Positions 27,962 to 37,314 of a stretch of 64,000 bases of DNA are shown here, in pieces; positions within the stretch are counted from its first letter, which is position 1, and each line of letters begins with the position of its first letter. The stretch covers positions 1 through 64,000 of the forward strand of contig CAYYJS010000007.1 of NCBI GenBank assembly GCA_964472315.1. The letters run 5' to 3'. Source of the stretch: CAYYJS01 sp964472315 (GTDB taxonomy: Bacteria; Verrucomicrobiota; Kiritimatiellia; UBA8416). The translations under genes and the position numbers were made by a program. The notes under the pieces are model-generated. The model made no database searches. It saw only the letters and a program-made list of their open reading frames with translations, and was not told where the DNA came from.

Positions 27962-27990
27962 TTGTCAAGGCTTCGAATGTGTGTTACCCA
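27962..27990 (+). promoter_or_regulatory. Possible promoter of the dprA-topA-xer operon
   Basis: TTGTCA (27962-27967) and TACCCA (27985-27990) are 17 bases apart and lie 31 bases upstream of the dprA ATG. The -35 lies in an 8-bp self-complementary stretch (AAGCCTTG/CAAGGCTT). Weak -10 match. Confidence 0.3.
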
Positions 27991-28020
27991 CCACAGCCTG
28001 TCAGGAGCCTGGATCGAACC

Positions 28021-29133
28021 ATGGACGAACGAACGGCATATATCGCGCTTAATATGATGGAGGACATCGGTCCCGTCGGCGTGCGCGCCCTGGTCGCGAA
28101 ACTCGGCTCCGCCGCCGCGATTTTCGAGGCCGCGCCGGCCGACCTGCGGGCCGCGGACGGCATCGGACCGAAGACGGTGGAGGCGATCGTGCGGCAGCGC
28201 GGCGCTATCCGTGTCGACGAGGAGCTGGCGCTGGCGGAAAAGCTGGGTTGCCGGCTCGTGGCGCAGATCGATCCGGAATACCCGGCGGCGCTGGGTGCGA
28301 TCCACGATCCGCCGCTCGCGCTCTACGTGCGGGGTGAACTGCGGAACCGGGACCGGCACGCCATCGCCGTGGTCGGAACGCGCCGTGCGACGCAATACGG
28401 CATCGATTGCGCGCGCAAGCTTTCGTATCAGTTGGCGCAGGCCGGGTTCACAATCCTGAGCGGGCTGGCGCGGGGCATCGATACCGCGGCGCATGAAGGT
28501 GCGATCCAGGGCGGCGGGCGTACGGTGGCGGTCATCGGCGCGGGACTTGCGGAGGTCTACCCGCCCGAGAACCGGCCGTTGGCCGACCGGATCTCCGAAC
28601 ACGGGGCCGTCGTGAGCGAATTTCCGATGCGACGGCAACCGGACAAGACCACGTTTCCGATGCGCAACCGGATCGTCAGCGGCTTGTCGCGGGGGGTCCT
28701 GGTGGTCGAGGCGGGGCGCCGGAGCGGCGCCTCGATCACCGTCGAACAGGCTCTCCAGCAGGGACGCGACGTATTTGCCGTGCCGGGACGTATCGATTCG
28801 TATGCCTCGCAGGGCGCCAACGACCTGATCAAGGCGGGCGCTCCGCTGGTGAGTTCCGTGGATGACATTCTGGGCCACTACGAGCTTCTGTTGCCGTCGC
28901 GGCAACCGGCCGGCGGCGATGCGGCGGGGGCGGGTGCCGCGCGGCCCCGGCCCGAATTGTCGGAAGGCGAGTCCGCTCTCGTCGCGCTGATCGGGCGCGG
29001 CGTGAGCGATGTCGACGGGTTGATCCGCGAGTCCGGCCTGGGTCCGGCCGCGGTGGGCGCCCTGCTTGTGGCGCTGGAGTTGAAGCGTGTGACCCGTGCC
29101 CTGCCGGGGCGGCAGGTCGCGCTGGTTGGATGA
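28021..29133 (+). CDS. dprA: DNA processing protein DprA
   Basis: DprA binds incoming single-stranded DNA and loads RecA during natural transformation. The 370-residue protein begins with a helix-hairpin-helix-like SAM domain (to about 75), followed by the Rossmann core (VVGTRRATQYG, LSGLARGIDTAAHEGA, AVIGAGLAEVYPPENR, FPMRNRIVSGLS, EAGRRSGASITVEQA) and a C-terminal winged-helix DML1-like domain (about 310-370). The complete three-domain form is present. It is followed by topA and a tyrosine recombinase, an order also common in other phyla. No other competence gene lies nearby. Confidence 0.95.
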   Translation: MDERTAYIALNMMEDIGPVGVRALVAKLGSAAAIFEAAPADLRAADGIGPKTVEAIVRQRGAIRVDEELALAEKLGCRLVAQIDPEYPAALGAIHDPPLALYVRGELRNRDRHAIAVVGTRRATQYGIDCARKLSYQLAQAGFTILSGLARGIDTAAHEGAIQGGGRTVAVIGAGLAEVYPPENRPLADRISEHGAVVSEFPMRRQPDKTTFPMRNRIVSGLSRGVLVVEAGRRSGASITVEQALQQGRDVFAVPGRIDSYASQGANDLIKAGAPLVSSVDDILGHYELLLPSRQPAGGDAAGAGAARPRPELSEGESALVALIGRGVSDVDGLIRESGLGPAAVGALLVALELKRVTRALPGRQVALVG

Positions 29134-29164
29134 CGTGTTTCCATCGGTAGGGAGTGCTAGAGAT

Positions 29165-31714
29165 ATGGGCAAGAAACTGGTTATCGTGGAATCGCCGGCC
29201 AAGGCGAAGACCATCAACAAGATCCTGGGGCATGACTACATCGTCAAGTCGTCGATGGGGCATGTGCGCGACCTGCCGGAGAAACGTCTCGGCGTCGATA
29301 TCGAACACGGGTTCGCACCGTCCTACGTGCTGGTCGAAGGCCGCAAGAAGGTGATCGGCGAATTGCGCGCCGCGGCCAGGGAATGCGACGAGATCTTTCT
29401 CGCGCCTGACCCGGACCGGGAAGGGGAGGCGATCGCCTGGCACCTGAAGGCCGTGTTGGAACCGGAGGCCGGCGACAAGCCGTTCTATCGGATTCAGTAC
29501 AACGAGATCACGCCGCGCGCCGTGCGCGCGGCCTTCGACGCGCCGGGGGTCATCGATACGCGGCGTGTGGATGCCCAGCAGGCGCGCCGCGTGCTGGACC
29601 GCATCGTCGGGTACAAGGTCAGTCCGCTGTTGTGGCGGCATGTGCGCCGGGGGCTCAGCGCCGGACGCGTGCAATCGGTGGCGCTGCGGCTCGTGTGCGA
29701 ACGCGAAGCCGCCATCCGCGAGTTCAAGCCCGAAGCCTACTGGCTCCTTGGCGCGCTCGTCCGCAAGCTGGTGGTGCCGTTGAGCCCGTTCCGGATCCGT
29801 CTGGTGCGCATGGACGGCGCGAAGATCGAGGTCAAGGCCGCCGACGAAGCCCGGCGCATCGAGACCGAACTGCAGGGCCGCCCGCTGGTCGTCGGGCAGG
29901 TGACCACGCGCGACGTGAAGCGCAACCCGTATCCGCCGTTCATCACCAGCACGCTGCAGCAGGCGGCGTCGACGGTGTGCGGTTTCTCGCCGCGCCGGAC
30001 GATGCAGATCGCGCAGAGCCTGTACGAAGGCGTCAACCTCGGCGGCGGCCCCGAGGGTCTGATCACCTACATGCGAACCGATTCGTTTACCGTGGCGCGC
30101 GACGCGCAGGAAGCCTGCCGCGGGTTCGTCGAGCGCACCTACGGCAAGGAGTACTGCCCCGAGAAGCCCAACGTGTACCGCAGCCGATCCGGGGCGCAGG
30201 AGGCGCATGAAGCGATCCGGCCGACCGATGTGTGCAGGACGCCGGACCAGGTGAAGGCGCACCTCGATCCGGCCGAACATAAGCTCTACAAGCTGATCTG
30301 GGAGCGCTTTGTGGCGTCGCAGATGGTCCCGGCGATCGTCGAGCGCCGCACGGCCGTGATCGAAGCGCGGCCGACGGCCGGCGCGGCGGAGGGTACGCAC
30401 CATTACGAGTTCCAGGCAACGGCGTCGGAGGTCAAGTTCCCGGGATACCGGCTGGTTACACGCGAGGAAGAAAAGGCGCCCGAAGAGGGCGATGAGATCG
30501 AGGTGCTGCCGGTGCTGACCGAGGGCGAGCCGCTCGTGTGTCTCGAGGTGCTCTCCGAACGCAAGGAGACGCAGCCGCCGGCGCGCTTCTCCGAAGCGTC
30601 GCTGGTGAAGGCGCTGGAAGCCAACGGCGTGGGCCGCCCGAGCACGTATGCGCAGACCCTTTCGACGCTCCAGGCGCGCAGCTATGTCGAGCTCAAGAAC
30701 CGCTCCCTGTGGCCTACGGACCTCGGTATGGAGGCGAACGCGCTGCTGGTCAAGAGCCTGAACGAACTCTTCGACGTGGGGTTCACGGCGTCGATGGAGG
30801 ATACGTTGGATAAGGTGGAGAGCGGCGAGGTGGAATGGACGACCATGCTGGCGACGTTCTACGCGCAGTTCTCCACGTGGATGGAGCGGACGAAGGAAGC
30901 GCCGGCGGATACGGCGCACGTACAACGGGTGCTGGCGTTGTTCGCCGGAGTTTCGGCGTGGGCGCCGGAGACCAAGCGCGGGCGGCGCACGTACAGCGAC
31001 GAGCGCTTTGTCGCCTCGATCGTCAAGCAGATCGCGGACGAAAAGCCGGTGACGCCGCGGCAGTTCGAGGCGCTCGCGAAGATCGCGTGCCGCTATCGCA
31101 CGCAGGTTGCGGGGATCGAGGATGCGTTGACGGCCTGCGGGATGGAAGCGCTGCTGACGGCGCCGGAACTGGAACCGCCCCTGGCCAGTTCCCTGCGCAA
31201 GCTCGATGTGCTCGACGGCATCGAGCTGGACGAATCGACCCGCAAGTTCATCGACTCGCTGGGTGAGCAGGTGCGGGGGGGGCGCCGGCTCTCGCCGGCG
31301 CAACTCGCGGCGCTCGACAAGACCGTCCTGTCGCGCGGCAAGGAGATCGAGGGTTTCGACGGGCTGCGCGAGGAACTGGGCCTTGGCGGTCAGTCGTTGC
31401 CCGAGGACAACGAAAGCGCCCCGCTGCTGGCGCTGATGGCGCACGTCCGGGAATGGCAGCCGCCCGTCAAACGCGGCAAGCGCGAATTCGACGACAGTGC
31501 GTTCCTGGAGTCCTTGAGCCGGCAGTACGAGTCCAAGCGCTACCTGTCCGACCGACAGCGGGCGGCGCTGAAACGCATGCTGGTGCGCTACCGGGCGCAG
31601 ATTCCCGACTTCGATACGGCGGCTTCGACCTACGACCTGAAGGCGGCGCCGAAGCGGGTCGGCGGTCGGCGTGGCGGTCGCGGGGGCAAATCCGCGGCGT
31701 CGTCCGAGGAATAG
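29165..31714 (+). CDS. topA: DNA topoisomerase I (type IA)
   Basis: The enzyme relaxes negative supercoils. The 849-residue protein has the TOPRIM domain (KKLVIVESPAKAKTI, APDPDREGEAIAWHL) and the topoisomerase core with the catalytic tyrosine in GLITYMRTDSF (Tyr302). Instead of C-terminal zinc ribbons there are three imperfect repeats of about 50 residues near 605-660, 695-745 and 785-835. Each has a pattern like KRGRRTYSDERFVASIV, then T/LSxRQxxAL and a basic helix (YRTQV, YRAQI), and there are no cysteines. The C-terminus is Gly/Arg-rich and may bind DNA. Start at 29165 by the family N-terminus MGKKLVIVES. Confidence 0.95.
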   Translation: MGKKLVIVESPAKAKTINKILGHDYIVKSSMGHVRDLPEKRLGVDIEHGFAPSYVLVEGRKKVIGELRAAARECDEIFLAPDPDREGEAIAWHLKAVLEPEAGDKPFYRIQYNEITPRAVRAAFDAPGVIDTRRVDAQQARRVLDRIVGYKVSPLLWRHVRRGLSAGRVQSVALRLVCEREAAIREFKPEAYWLLGALVRKLVVPLSPFRIRLVRMDGAKIEVKAADEARRIETELQGRPLVVGQVTTRDVKRNPYPPFITSTLQQAASTVCGFSPRRTMQIAQSLYEGVNLGGGPEGLITYMRTDSFTVARDAQEACRGFVERTYGKEYCPEKPNVYRSRSGAQEAHEAIRPTDVCRTPDQVKAHLDPAEHKLYKLIWERFVASQMVPAIVERRTAVIEARPTAGAAEGTHHYEFQATASEVKFPGYRLVTREEEKAPEEGDEIEVLPVLTEGEPLVCLEVLSERKETQPPARFSEASLVKALEANGVGRPSTYAQTLSTLQARSYVELKNRSLWPTDLGMEANALLVKSLNELFDVGFTASMEDTLDKVESGEVEWTTMLATFYAQFSTWMERTKEAPADTAHVQRVLALFAGVSAWAPETKRGRRTYSDERFVASIVKQIADEKPVTPRQFEALAKIACRYRTQVAGIEDALTACGMEALLTAPELEPPLASSLRKLDVLDGIELDESTRKFIDSLGEQVRGGRRLSPAQLAALDKTVLSRGKEIEGFDGLREELGLGGQSLPEDNESAPLLALMAHVREWQPPVKRGKREFDDSAFLESLSRQYESKRYLSDRQRAALKRMLVRYRAQIPDFDTAASTYDLKAAPKRVGGRRGGRGGKSAASSEE

Positions 31715-31724
31715 GGAGCCACGT

Positions 31725-32699
31725 GTGAGCGGAACCGACCGGGTATCGGCGGCGGACCCCGCCGTTCGGGCGTTCGCGATGTACCAGCAGGGGGAACGGA
31801 ATGCGTCCCCCCATACGATCGCGAACTACCTGATGGATATCCATCAGTTCGTGAGCCATGCCTGGGGCATCGAGGCGAAGCCCCCGTATCCCTGGCGCGA
31901 GCCGGACCGGTTCATGGCGCGTGCGTTTCTCGTGGAGTTCCAGAAGCAGGGGGCGGAGCCGGCCACGACGGCGCGGAAGCTGGCAAGCCTGCGTTCGTTC
32001 TACCGGTTTCTCGTGCGGGACGATCTGGCGGCGACCAATCCGTTTGCCGGACTGCGCGCGCCGAAGCGGGCGCGTAAGCTCCCGGACGTGCTGTCGGTGG
32101 CCGACGTCTCCCGGCTTCTTGACGCGCCGGTAGCGGCGTTGGCGGGCGTCGAGCGCAACGCCGACCGGCCGCCCGATCCGATATCGCGCTACCTCGTCCT
32201 GCGCGATGCCGCATTGCTGGAGTTCCTGTACAGCACCGGCGCGCGCGTCGCCGAAGCGGCCGGGCTGACCGAACGTGACGTGGACATGCTCTCCGGCGTC
32301 GCCGTCGTGAGGGGCAAGGGCAAGAAGGAGCGCCTGTGCCCGCTGGGCGGGCCGGCCTGCCGGGCGATGCGACGCATGCTGGGCCACGCCGACGCCGTGT
32401 GGGGGGGCGCCCGGAAGGACGCCAAACCCGTGTTCCGCAATGTGCGGGGCGAGCCCATCACGCCGCGGTCGATCGAGCGCCTGATGAAGAAGTACCTCGC
32501 CGACGCGGGGCTTGGCCATACGTTCTCGCCGCATGCGCTACGCCACTCGTTTGCGACGCATCTGCTGGATGCCGGCGCCGATCTGCGCAGTGTGCAGGAA
32601 CTGCTCGGACATGCCAGTCTGTCGACGACGCAGATCTACACGCATGTCTCGGTGGAGCACCTGCGGCGCGTCTACCAGGAGACACATCCGCGGGCGTGA
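31725..32699 (+). CDS. xerC: Tyrosine recombinase XerC/XerD
   Basis: This site-specific recombinase resolves chromosome dimers at dif. It has 324 residues from the GTG at 31725 with AGGGAG upstream. The N-terminal SAM-like core-binding domain shows SPHTIANYLMDIHQF. The catalytic domain has Arg174 (STGARVAEA), Lys in VRGKGKKER, HALRHSF, LGHASLSTTQIY with Tyr305 as nucleophile. XerC and XerD cannot be separated by eye; XerC is chosen from the dprA-topA-xerC order. An insert of about 15 residues (near 140) between DVSRLLDAP and the catalytic domain is slightly longer than usual. Confidence 0.9.
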   Translation: MSGTDRVSAADPAVRAFAMYQQGERNASPHTIANYLMDIHQFVSHAWGIEAKPPYPWREPDRFMARAFLVEFQKQGAEPATTARKLASLRSFYRFLVRDDLAATNPFAGLRAPKRARKLPDVLSVADVSRLLDAPVAALAGVERNADRPPDPISRYLVLRDAALLEFLYSTGARVAEAAGLTERDVDMLSGVAVVRGKGKKERLCPLGGPACRAMRRMLGHADAVWGGARKDAKPVFRNVRGEPITPRSIERLMKKYLADAGLGHTFSPHALRHSFATHLLDAGADLRSVQELLGHASLSTTQIYTHVSVEHLRRVYQETHPRA

Positions 32700-32708
32700 C
32701 CGCGCCCA

Positions 32709-33887
32709 TCAGCGGGGTTCGGCGATGCAGTAGAGGTGCTGCATGCCGCGGATATACAGCCGGTCGCCGTCGAACACCGGGCTGGCGCGCGTCCGTTCGA
32801 GCGTGTTCTCGGCCACGACGGTGGGGGTGTCCGTGGCGGTCACGACGAGTGTAATGCCGTTGTCGGAGCAGAGGTAGAGCAACCCGCCCGCGGCCGCGGG
32901 CGAGGCGTAACACTGGCCGTTGCGGGCGTTCATGACCGCGAACGTCGTCTCCGTCACGCATGTGCCGTCGGCTGGCTGGAGGACGGTCAACGTGCCGCTC
33001 TGACGCAGCGCGAACAGGCGTCCGTTGCAGAGGATGGGCGAGGCATAGTAGCGGCCCTGCTTGACCGGCGTCTGCCACCGTTTCTCCGGCGCGGCGTCGG
33101 CGTTCAGCGTCCACGCCGACGCATGCTGGTCGTCCACGCCGGCGACATAGGCGACGCCGTCGAGCACCACGGGCGCGTTGTAGTTGAGCGTGCCCAGGCC
33201 GCTGCCGACCGTGCGTCCGTCGGCGACGGCGAGAAGCAACCCCGACGCCGTGAGGACGGCGGCCGTATCGCCGAGGCGCACGGCGACCGTGGAGCCGTGT
33301 CGCGACGGCGACGTGACGGTCCACACCGGTTCGCCGGTTTCGGCGTTCAGGCCGGAGACGTCGCCATGGGCGACGACCAGAATGTCTCCGCTCAGAAGCG
33401 GTGAACTGCAATGGCCCCATGCGGAACCGCCGAGGGGCAGCGTCCGGCTCCAGAGTCGGCCGCCGTCACGGTCGTGCGCGGCGACGATGCCGGTGCCGCA
33501 AAACGTGTAGACCCTGCCATCCGCGCCGACGGCGGGTGTCGCGGTGGTGCCGCCCGTCTCGCTGTGTCCGCCGGACTTGCCGCCTGGCGTGGCCACGGTC
33601 CAGAGGATCGTGCCGGTCGCCCGGTCCAGGCAGAGCAGGCGGTCCGGTTCGGCCGTTACGAAGATCCGGTCGCCCCTCAGCGCGGGCGACCCGTTGCTCC
33701 AGGATGGCATGGGCGTCTTCCAAACCACATTGCTTGTGGGGGACCAGTGTCGCGGCGGGTGGGATGCATCGAAGGTGCCCGATCCGTCGCGCCGCCAGCC
33801 GAATGCGGACTCGTCGCGCCCGTTCGCCGTCGTGGCCGCCAGCCATCCCAGAATGGTCACCATGCCCAATTGCCTTGCGGTCATCAT
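32709..33887 (-). CDS. Secreted PQQ-like beta-propeller protein
   Basis: The 392-residue precursor has an N-terminal signal sequence (MMTARQLGMVTILGWLAATTANG). The remainder is built of WD40/PQQ-type blades, each with an alternating hydrophobic strand and Gly-rich turn, for example LLCLDRATGTILWTVATPGG, VSGLNAETGEPVWTV and YASPAAAGGLLYLCSDNG. It lacks the PQQ cofactor residues of quinoprotein dehydrogenases, so it is a structural or binding propeller (PQQ_2, BamB-like). Such proteins are numerous in PVC bacteria. It is convergent with xerC by nine bases and divergent from the sugar operon. Confidence 0.8.
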   Translation of the reverse strand: MMTARQLGMVTILGWLAATTANGRDESAFGWRRDGSGTFDASHPPRHWSPTSNVVWKTPMPSWSNGSPALRGDRIFVTAEPDRLLCLDRATGTILWTVATPGGKSGGHSETGGTTATPAVGADGRVYTFCGTGIVAAHDRDGGRLWSRTLPLGGSAWGHCSSPLLSGDILVVAHGDVSGLNAETGEPVWTVTSPSRHGSTVAVRLGDTAAVLTASGLLLAVADGRTVGSGLGTLNYNAPVVLDGVAYVAGVDDQHASAWTLNADAAPEKRWQTPVKQGRYYASPILCNGRLFALRQSGTLTVLQPADGTCVTETTFAVMNARNGQCYASPAAAGGLLYLCSDNGITLVVTATDTPTVVAENTLERTRASPVFDGDRLYIRGMQHLYCIAEPR

Positions 33888-33986
33888 CGTCCATGCCTCC
33901 CGAGGTTGTGTTCGGCGCCCGGCACGACCGATCGCCGGTCGAACTCTAGCGCCGCCATGGTCTTTCGGGCGAGCTCATTCAATGTC

Positions 33987-34015
33987 TTTTCAGAAGTGGC
34001 GACTTTGGCTATTAT
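33987..34015 (+). promoter_or_regulatory. Candidate promoter of the sugar-kinase operon
   Basis: TTTTCA (33987-33992) and TATTAT (34010-34015) are 17 bases apart and 46 bases upstream of the ATG at 34062. The stretch is notably AT-richer than its surroundings. Confidence 0.45.
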
Positions 34016-34061
34016 GCCCGTCCGAGAATACCAGAAGAATCAGTGTCGGAAAGGATCAGGC

Positions 34062-35012
34062 ATGACAAATGGCGCAGGCGGCCGGGAGTTGCATATCCCG
34101 TCGGGGTCGACGCTGGATGGCGAGGCATACAGGCAGTTTCTCAGGGACGCTGTGCGGTTGCTGGGAAGGTGCCCGCAATACTTGGCGTCGGGCGAGGACA
34201 TCCACGTGCTGGAACTGGCGCATCTGGTTCCGCCGGTACCCGAAACCATACTGGCCATCTACGTCGGGATCAACGATGCCGTCTGCAACAAGGGCCTGGT
34301 GACGCCGTTTCTCCCGCGGCACGGGCACAACAACGTCTTCGTGTTCGACCCCGGGGTGTATGCGGGCGGGGATGACGTGCCCGACGGTACGGTGGACGCG
34401 AAGCGACTGCTGGCGGGATTCGAGCCGCCGAACGCATCGTGGTCGGATGCCTGGACCTACGTGATGATCGCGGATCCGGCGCGCTCCTTCGCGAGTCTGT
34501 GGGCCGAACGCGGCTACATCGACATGGTGCCCGCCAAATTCGAGGACTTCACGATGCTGTCCGATCCCGCCGTAAGCAAGGTGTGCACGTTCGTCGATGA
34601 AGCCGCGTTCGAGCACCCCGTCAACCGCGCGCGTCCCTATTTGAAGGCCGCGCGCGAGCGCGGCCGGCGGTGCGCCGGCGAATTCGCGATCCCCGAAGGG
34701 CTGACCGGCGAGGTGGATGGGCTTGTGCCGGTGGTGTTGCACCGCGGCGAGAAGCTGTACGTCGCGCGGCCCGACTTCGGGCCCTGTCAGCATGCGTGGT
34801 CGAATCTGCACCCGGACAACCGCGAGGCGGCGGTTGTGAACGAGAACTCGGCCGTGCCGCTCGACCTGGTGGTGGCGAAGCCGCCCGTGTCGGCGGCGCA
34901 TGCGAAGAGTCTGGTGCCGCCCAAGGGCAGCGCCGACATGACCACGGACTGGTTCCTGCGCGGGCTGCAGGTGCACCGCTTGCCGCTGTTGCGCGGGGCG
35001 GTCAAAGGGTAG
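34062..35012 (+). CDS. Conserved-looking protein of unknown function in a sugar operon
   Basis: I do not recognise the family. The ATG at 34062 has AAAGGATCAGG upstream and gives 316 residues. There is no signal peptide or membrane helix, and it appears a mixed alpha/beta cytosolic protein. Visible clusters of polar residues include HGHNNVFVFDPG, the acidic YAGGDDVPDGTVD, and a C-terminal HAWSNLHPDN. It is the first gene of an operon with a PfkB kinase (21 bp downstream), an epimerase-like protein and a polyol dehydrogenase-like protein. A role in sugar or sugar-acid metabolism is inferred from context alone. Confidence 0.6.
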   Translation: MTNGAGGRELHIPSGSTLDGEAYRQFLRDAVRLLGRCPQYLASGEDIHVLELAHLVPPVPETILAIYVGINDAVCNKGLVTPFLPRHGHNNVFVFDPGVYAGGDDVPDGTVDAKRLLAGFEPPNASWSDAWTYVMIADPARSFASLWAERGYIDMVPAKFEDFTMLSDPAVSKVCTFVDEAAFEHPVNRARPYLKAARERGRRCAGEFAIPEGLTGEVDGLVPVVLHRGEKLYVARPDFGPCQHAWSNLHPDNREAAVVNENSAVPLDLVVAKPPVSAAHAKSLVPPKGSADMTTDWFLRGLQVHRLPLLRGAVKG

Positions 35013-35033
35013 CGGACGAACGGGAGGAGACCC

Positions 35034-36254
35034 ATGGCAGTGGATGTTCTGATTCTGAATACGGCGGTGATGGATTTTCGCAGCGCGGACTTCACGTTCG
35101 TCAATGCGCTGGTTGGACCGGGCGGCCTGGCCAAATGCGCGACGCGCGACATGCCGGCCTACACGCAGGCGCAACTGAAGGCGTACCTGGACCGGGGGTG
35201 CGCCACCGCCGGCGGTCCCGGCAATACGGCGCCGCTCGTCGCGCGCGCCGGCGTCGGCATCGCGGCGGGTGTGGTGCTGGGGCGCGGGACCCGCGACGGA
35301 CTCGATGTCGTGGGACGGGCCTTTTACGATACCATGACCGCCAACGGCGTCGACATGTCCGCGACGGTGGTGCATCCGGAACTGCCGACCGGCACGACGT
35401 TCATCTGCGACTCGGACGACGGCGAGCGCGGGGGCATCGGGTACTTTCCCAACGCCAACCATGCGTTTGACTTCGCGATGTTCAAGCCGGCCGTCGAACG
35501 TCTGCGGCCGCGCATCGTCTATTACATGTATTCCGGTCTTTCCGACCGGGGGGACGCCAACGGCGGCCGCGACCTGGCCGCGTTCATGGCCTGGTGCCGC
35601 GACCAGGGGGCCATCACGATCGCCGACAGTCACACGCTGACGAGCAACCCGGAGGCGCTGATCGATCAGGGGACGCCCGTGGACGAATACCGGCTTCTGG
35701 AGCCGTTGCTCCCCACGCTGGATCTGTTCTTCACGTCCGCGGACGAGGCGAAGATGATCCAGAACACGTTGGGTCCGGCGCGCGCGTGGCGGCGGTACGG
35801 CGGCGACGAGAACATCCGGGAGGCGCTCGCGTTCCTGACCGGGCGTTTCTGGCGGGACGTTCGCCGGCCGTGCATGTTCGGCGTCACGGTCAAGGACGGC
35901 GCCTATGCGACGTGGATGAATGCCGACGGCGTGAAGACGCCCACGGAGCGTGTGAAGTCGCGCTTCATGATCCGCACCGTGACCGACCTTGTCGGGGCGG
36001 GCGATTCTTTCCGTGCCGGCTTCATCACCTATGTCGCGCGGCATGCCGACGCGTTCCGCGCCGGCATGCTGGACTATCGCGAGGCCATCCAGATGGGCAA
36101 CCTGATGGCGACGCTGTACGTGACCGCGCCGCTGTGCGACCGCTACCGCCACATCGCACCGTATGCCGACCTGCTGCGTGTCATCCGCGGCGGGCGGTCT
36201 TTCGATACATTGGATGCACTACGGGAGGAGATCGACCATGACGCACATGCGTAA
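35034..36254 (+). CDS. PfkB-family carbohydrate kinase
   Basis: The 406-residue ribokinase-fold protein phosphorylates a sugar or sugar-like substrate. AGGAG precedes the ATG. It has GGPGNTAPLVARAGV in the substrate/monovalent cation region and the C-terminal PfkB signature DLVGAGDSFRAGF, in which Asp is the catalytic base. The N-terminus (DVLILNTAVMDF) is longer and unlike fructokinases, and the insert YYMYSGLSDRGDANGGRD is unusual. The specificity is unknown. Downstream gene start overlaps this stop by 17 bp. Confidence 0.85.
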   Translation: MAVDVLILNTAVMDFRSADFTFVNALVGPGGLAKCATRDMPAYTQAQLKAYLDRGCATAGGPGNTAPLVARAGVGIAAGVVLGRGTRDGLDVVGRAFYDTMTANGVDMSATVVHPELPTGTTFICDSDDGERGGIGYFPNANHAFDFAMFKPAVERLRPRIVYYMYSGLSDRGDANGGRDLAAFMAWCRDQGAITIADSHTLTSNPEALIDQGTPVDEYRLLEPLLPTLDLFFTSADEAKMIQNTLGPARAWRRYGGDENIREALAFLTGRFWRDVRRPCMFGVTVKDGAYATWMNADGVKTPTERVKSRFMIRTVTDLVGAGDSFRAGFITYVARHADAFRAGMLDYREAIQMGNLMATLYVTAPLCDRYRHIAPYADLLRVIRGGRSFDTLDALREEIDHDAHA

Positions 36255-37314
36255 AGCGATGCCCTGGGATGGGCGCGTGGGCAATGGCGCCCAGGTGGCG
36301 GGCATCGAGGTGTCCGAATTGACCGACGGACCGGGGCGGGGCGTGCGTATCGCGTGGGTGAACACGGGTACGCCGTTGCGCTTCAAGGTCGTCATCGACC
36401 GCGGGCTGGATATCGCCGACGCCTTCTACGGGCAGCATAGTCTGGCCTGGCTGAGCGCGTGCGGCACAGTGGCGCCGCAATCGGATCCCGCGGGCGGAAC
36501 CGAATGGCTGCGGGGGTTCGGGGGCGGGTTGGTCACCACGTGCGGTCTGTCGCATGTCGGCCCGCCGGAACCGGACGCCGGTGACGCGCGGGGCGTCCAT
36601 GGCCGTGCGAGCAACCTGCGCGGCGCGTTGGAGACGGTCCGCGGACCGTCGCTCGCCGCCGGCGACCTCGACATGACGATCGAGGGTGTGGTGCGCGAGA
36701 TGCGCCTGTTCGGTCCGCAGCTTGAACTGCGGCGCCGGTACGGTATGCGCGTGGGCGAACCGACGATCCGGATCCGCGATGTCGTCACGAACGTGGGCAA
36801 CACGCCGGCGCCACACATGCTGCTCTATCACTGCAACTTCGGATGGCCCCTGATCGATCGGGGCACGCGGCTGCTTTGGAAGGGTGGATGCGAGTCGCGC
36901 GGGTTGCCGATGGACGATGCGATCTTCGCCGCGGGGGGGCGGCCGGACATCTGTCCCGCGCCGGACGATGCGCACCGGGGCTCTACCGAAGCTTGCGGGT
37001 TCATCCGGTCCCGCGCGGGCGGCGGCGGCATGTGTACCGCCGGGGTCCACAACGCCCGACTGGGGTTGGCCTTGCGGATGGATTTCCGCGCCCGTCAGCT
37101 TCCCTGGATCACCAACTGGCAACACTGGGGACCGGGAGAGTACGTCACGGCGCTGGAGCCCGGCACCCATCCGCCGATCGGCCAGCAGGCGGCGCGCGCG
37201 GCGGGCACGCTGATCCTGCTTGCGCCGGGGGAGAGCCGGACGTACGAACTGACGCTGACGGTGCTGGCGGCGAAGGCGGCCATTGCCGACTGGAGGCGCA
37301 TGTTCGATGAGTGA
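36238..37314 (+). CDS. DUF4432 aldose 1-epimerase-like protein
   Basis: The protein has 358 residues from the ATG at 36238, chosen because GGAGG lies eight bases upstream. It has a beta-sandwich galactose-mutarotase-like fold: VVIDRGLDIADAFYG early, GLVTTCGLSHVGPP, VHGRASNLRG, HMLLYHCNFGWPL near residue 190-202, and WITNWQHWGPGEYVTALEPGTHPP near the C-terminus with the conserved Glu. DUF4432 members are found with carbohydrate kinases and dehydrogenases and are thought to epimerise sugars. The next start overlaps by eight bases. Confidence 0.82.
   Translation: MTHMRKAMPWDGRVGNGAQVAGIEVSELTDGPGRGVRIAWVNTGTPLRFKVVIDRGLDIADAFYGQHSLAWLSACGTVAPQSDPAGGTEWLRGFGGGLVTTCGLSHVGPPEPDAGDARGVHGRASNLRGALETVRGPSLAAGDLDMTIEGVVREMRLFGPQLELRRRYGMRVGEPTIRIRDVVTNVGNTPAPHMLLYHCNFGWPLIDRGTRLLWKGGCESRGLPMDDAIFAAGGRPDICPAPDDAHRGSTEACGFIRSRAGGGGMCTAGVHNARLGLALRMDFRARQLPWITNWQHWGPGEYVTALEPGTHPPIGQQAARAAGTLILLAPGESRTYELTLTVLAAKAAIADWRRMFDE

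Noticed and set aside
28829..31444. A very long minus-strand open frame (871 codons) opposite topA
   Set aside because: It is a mirror of the GC-rich topA codons, has a low-complexity Arg/His/Leu composition and no domain. The same holds for the minus-strand frames at 34056-36152 and 38616-40268.
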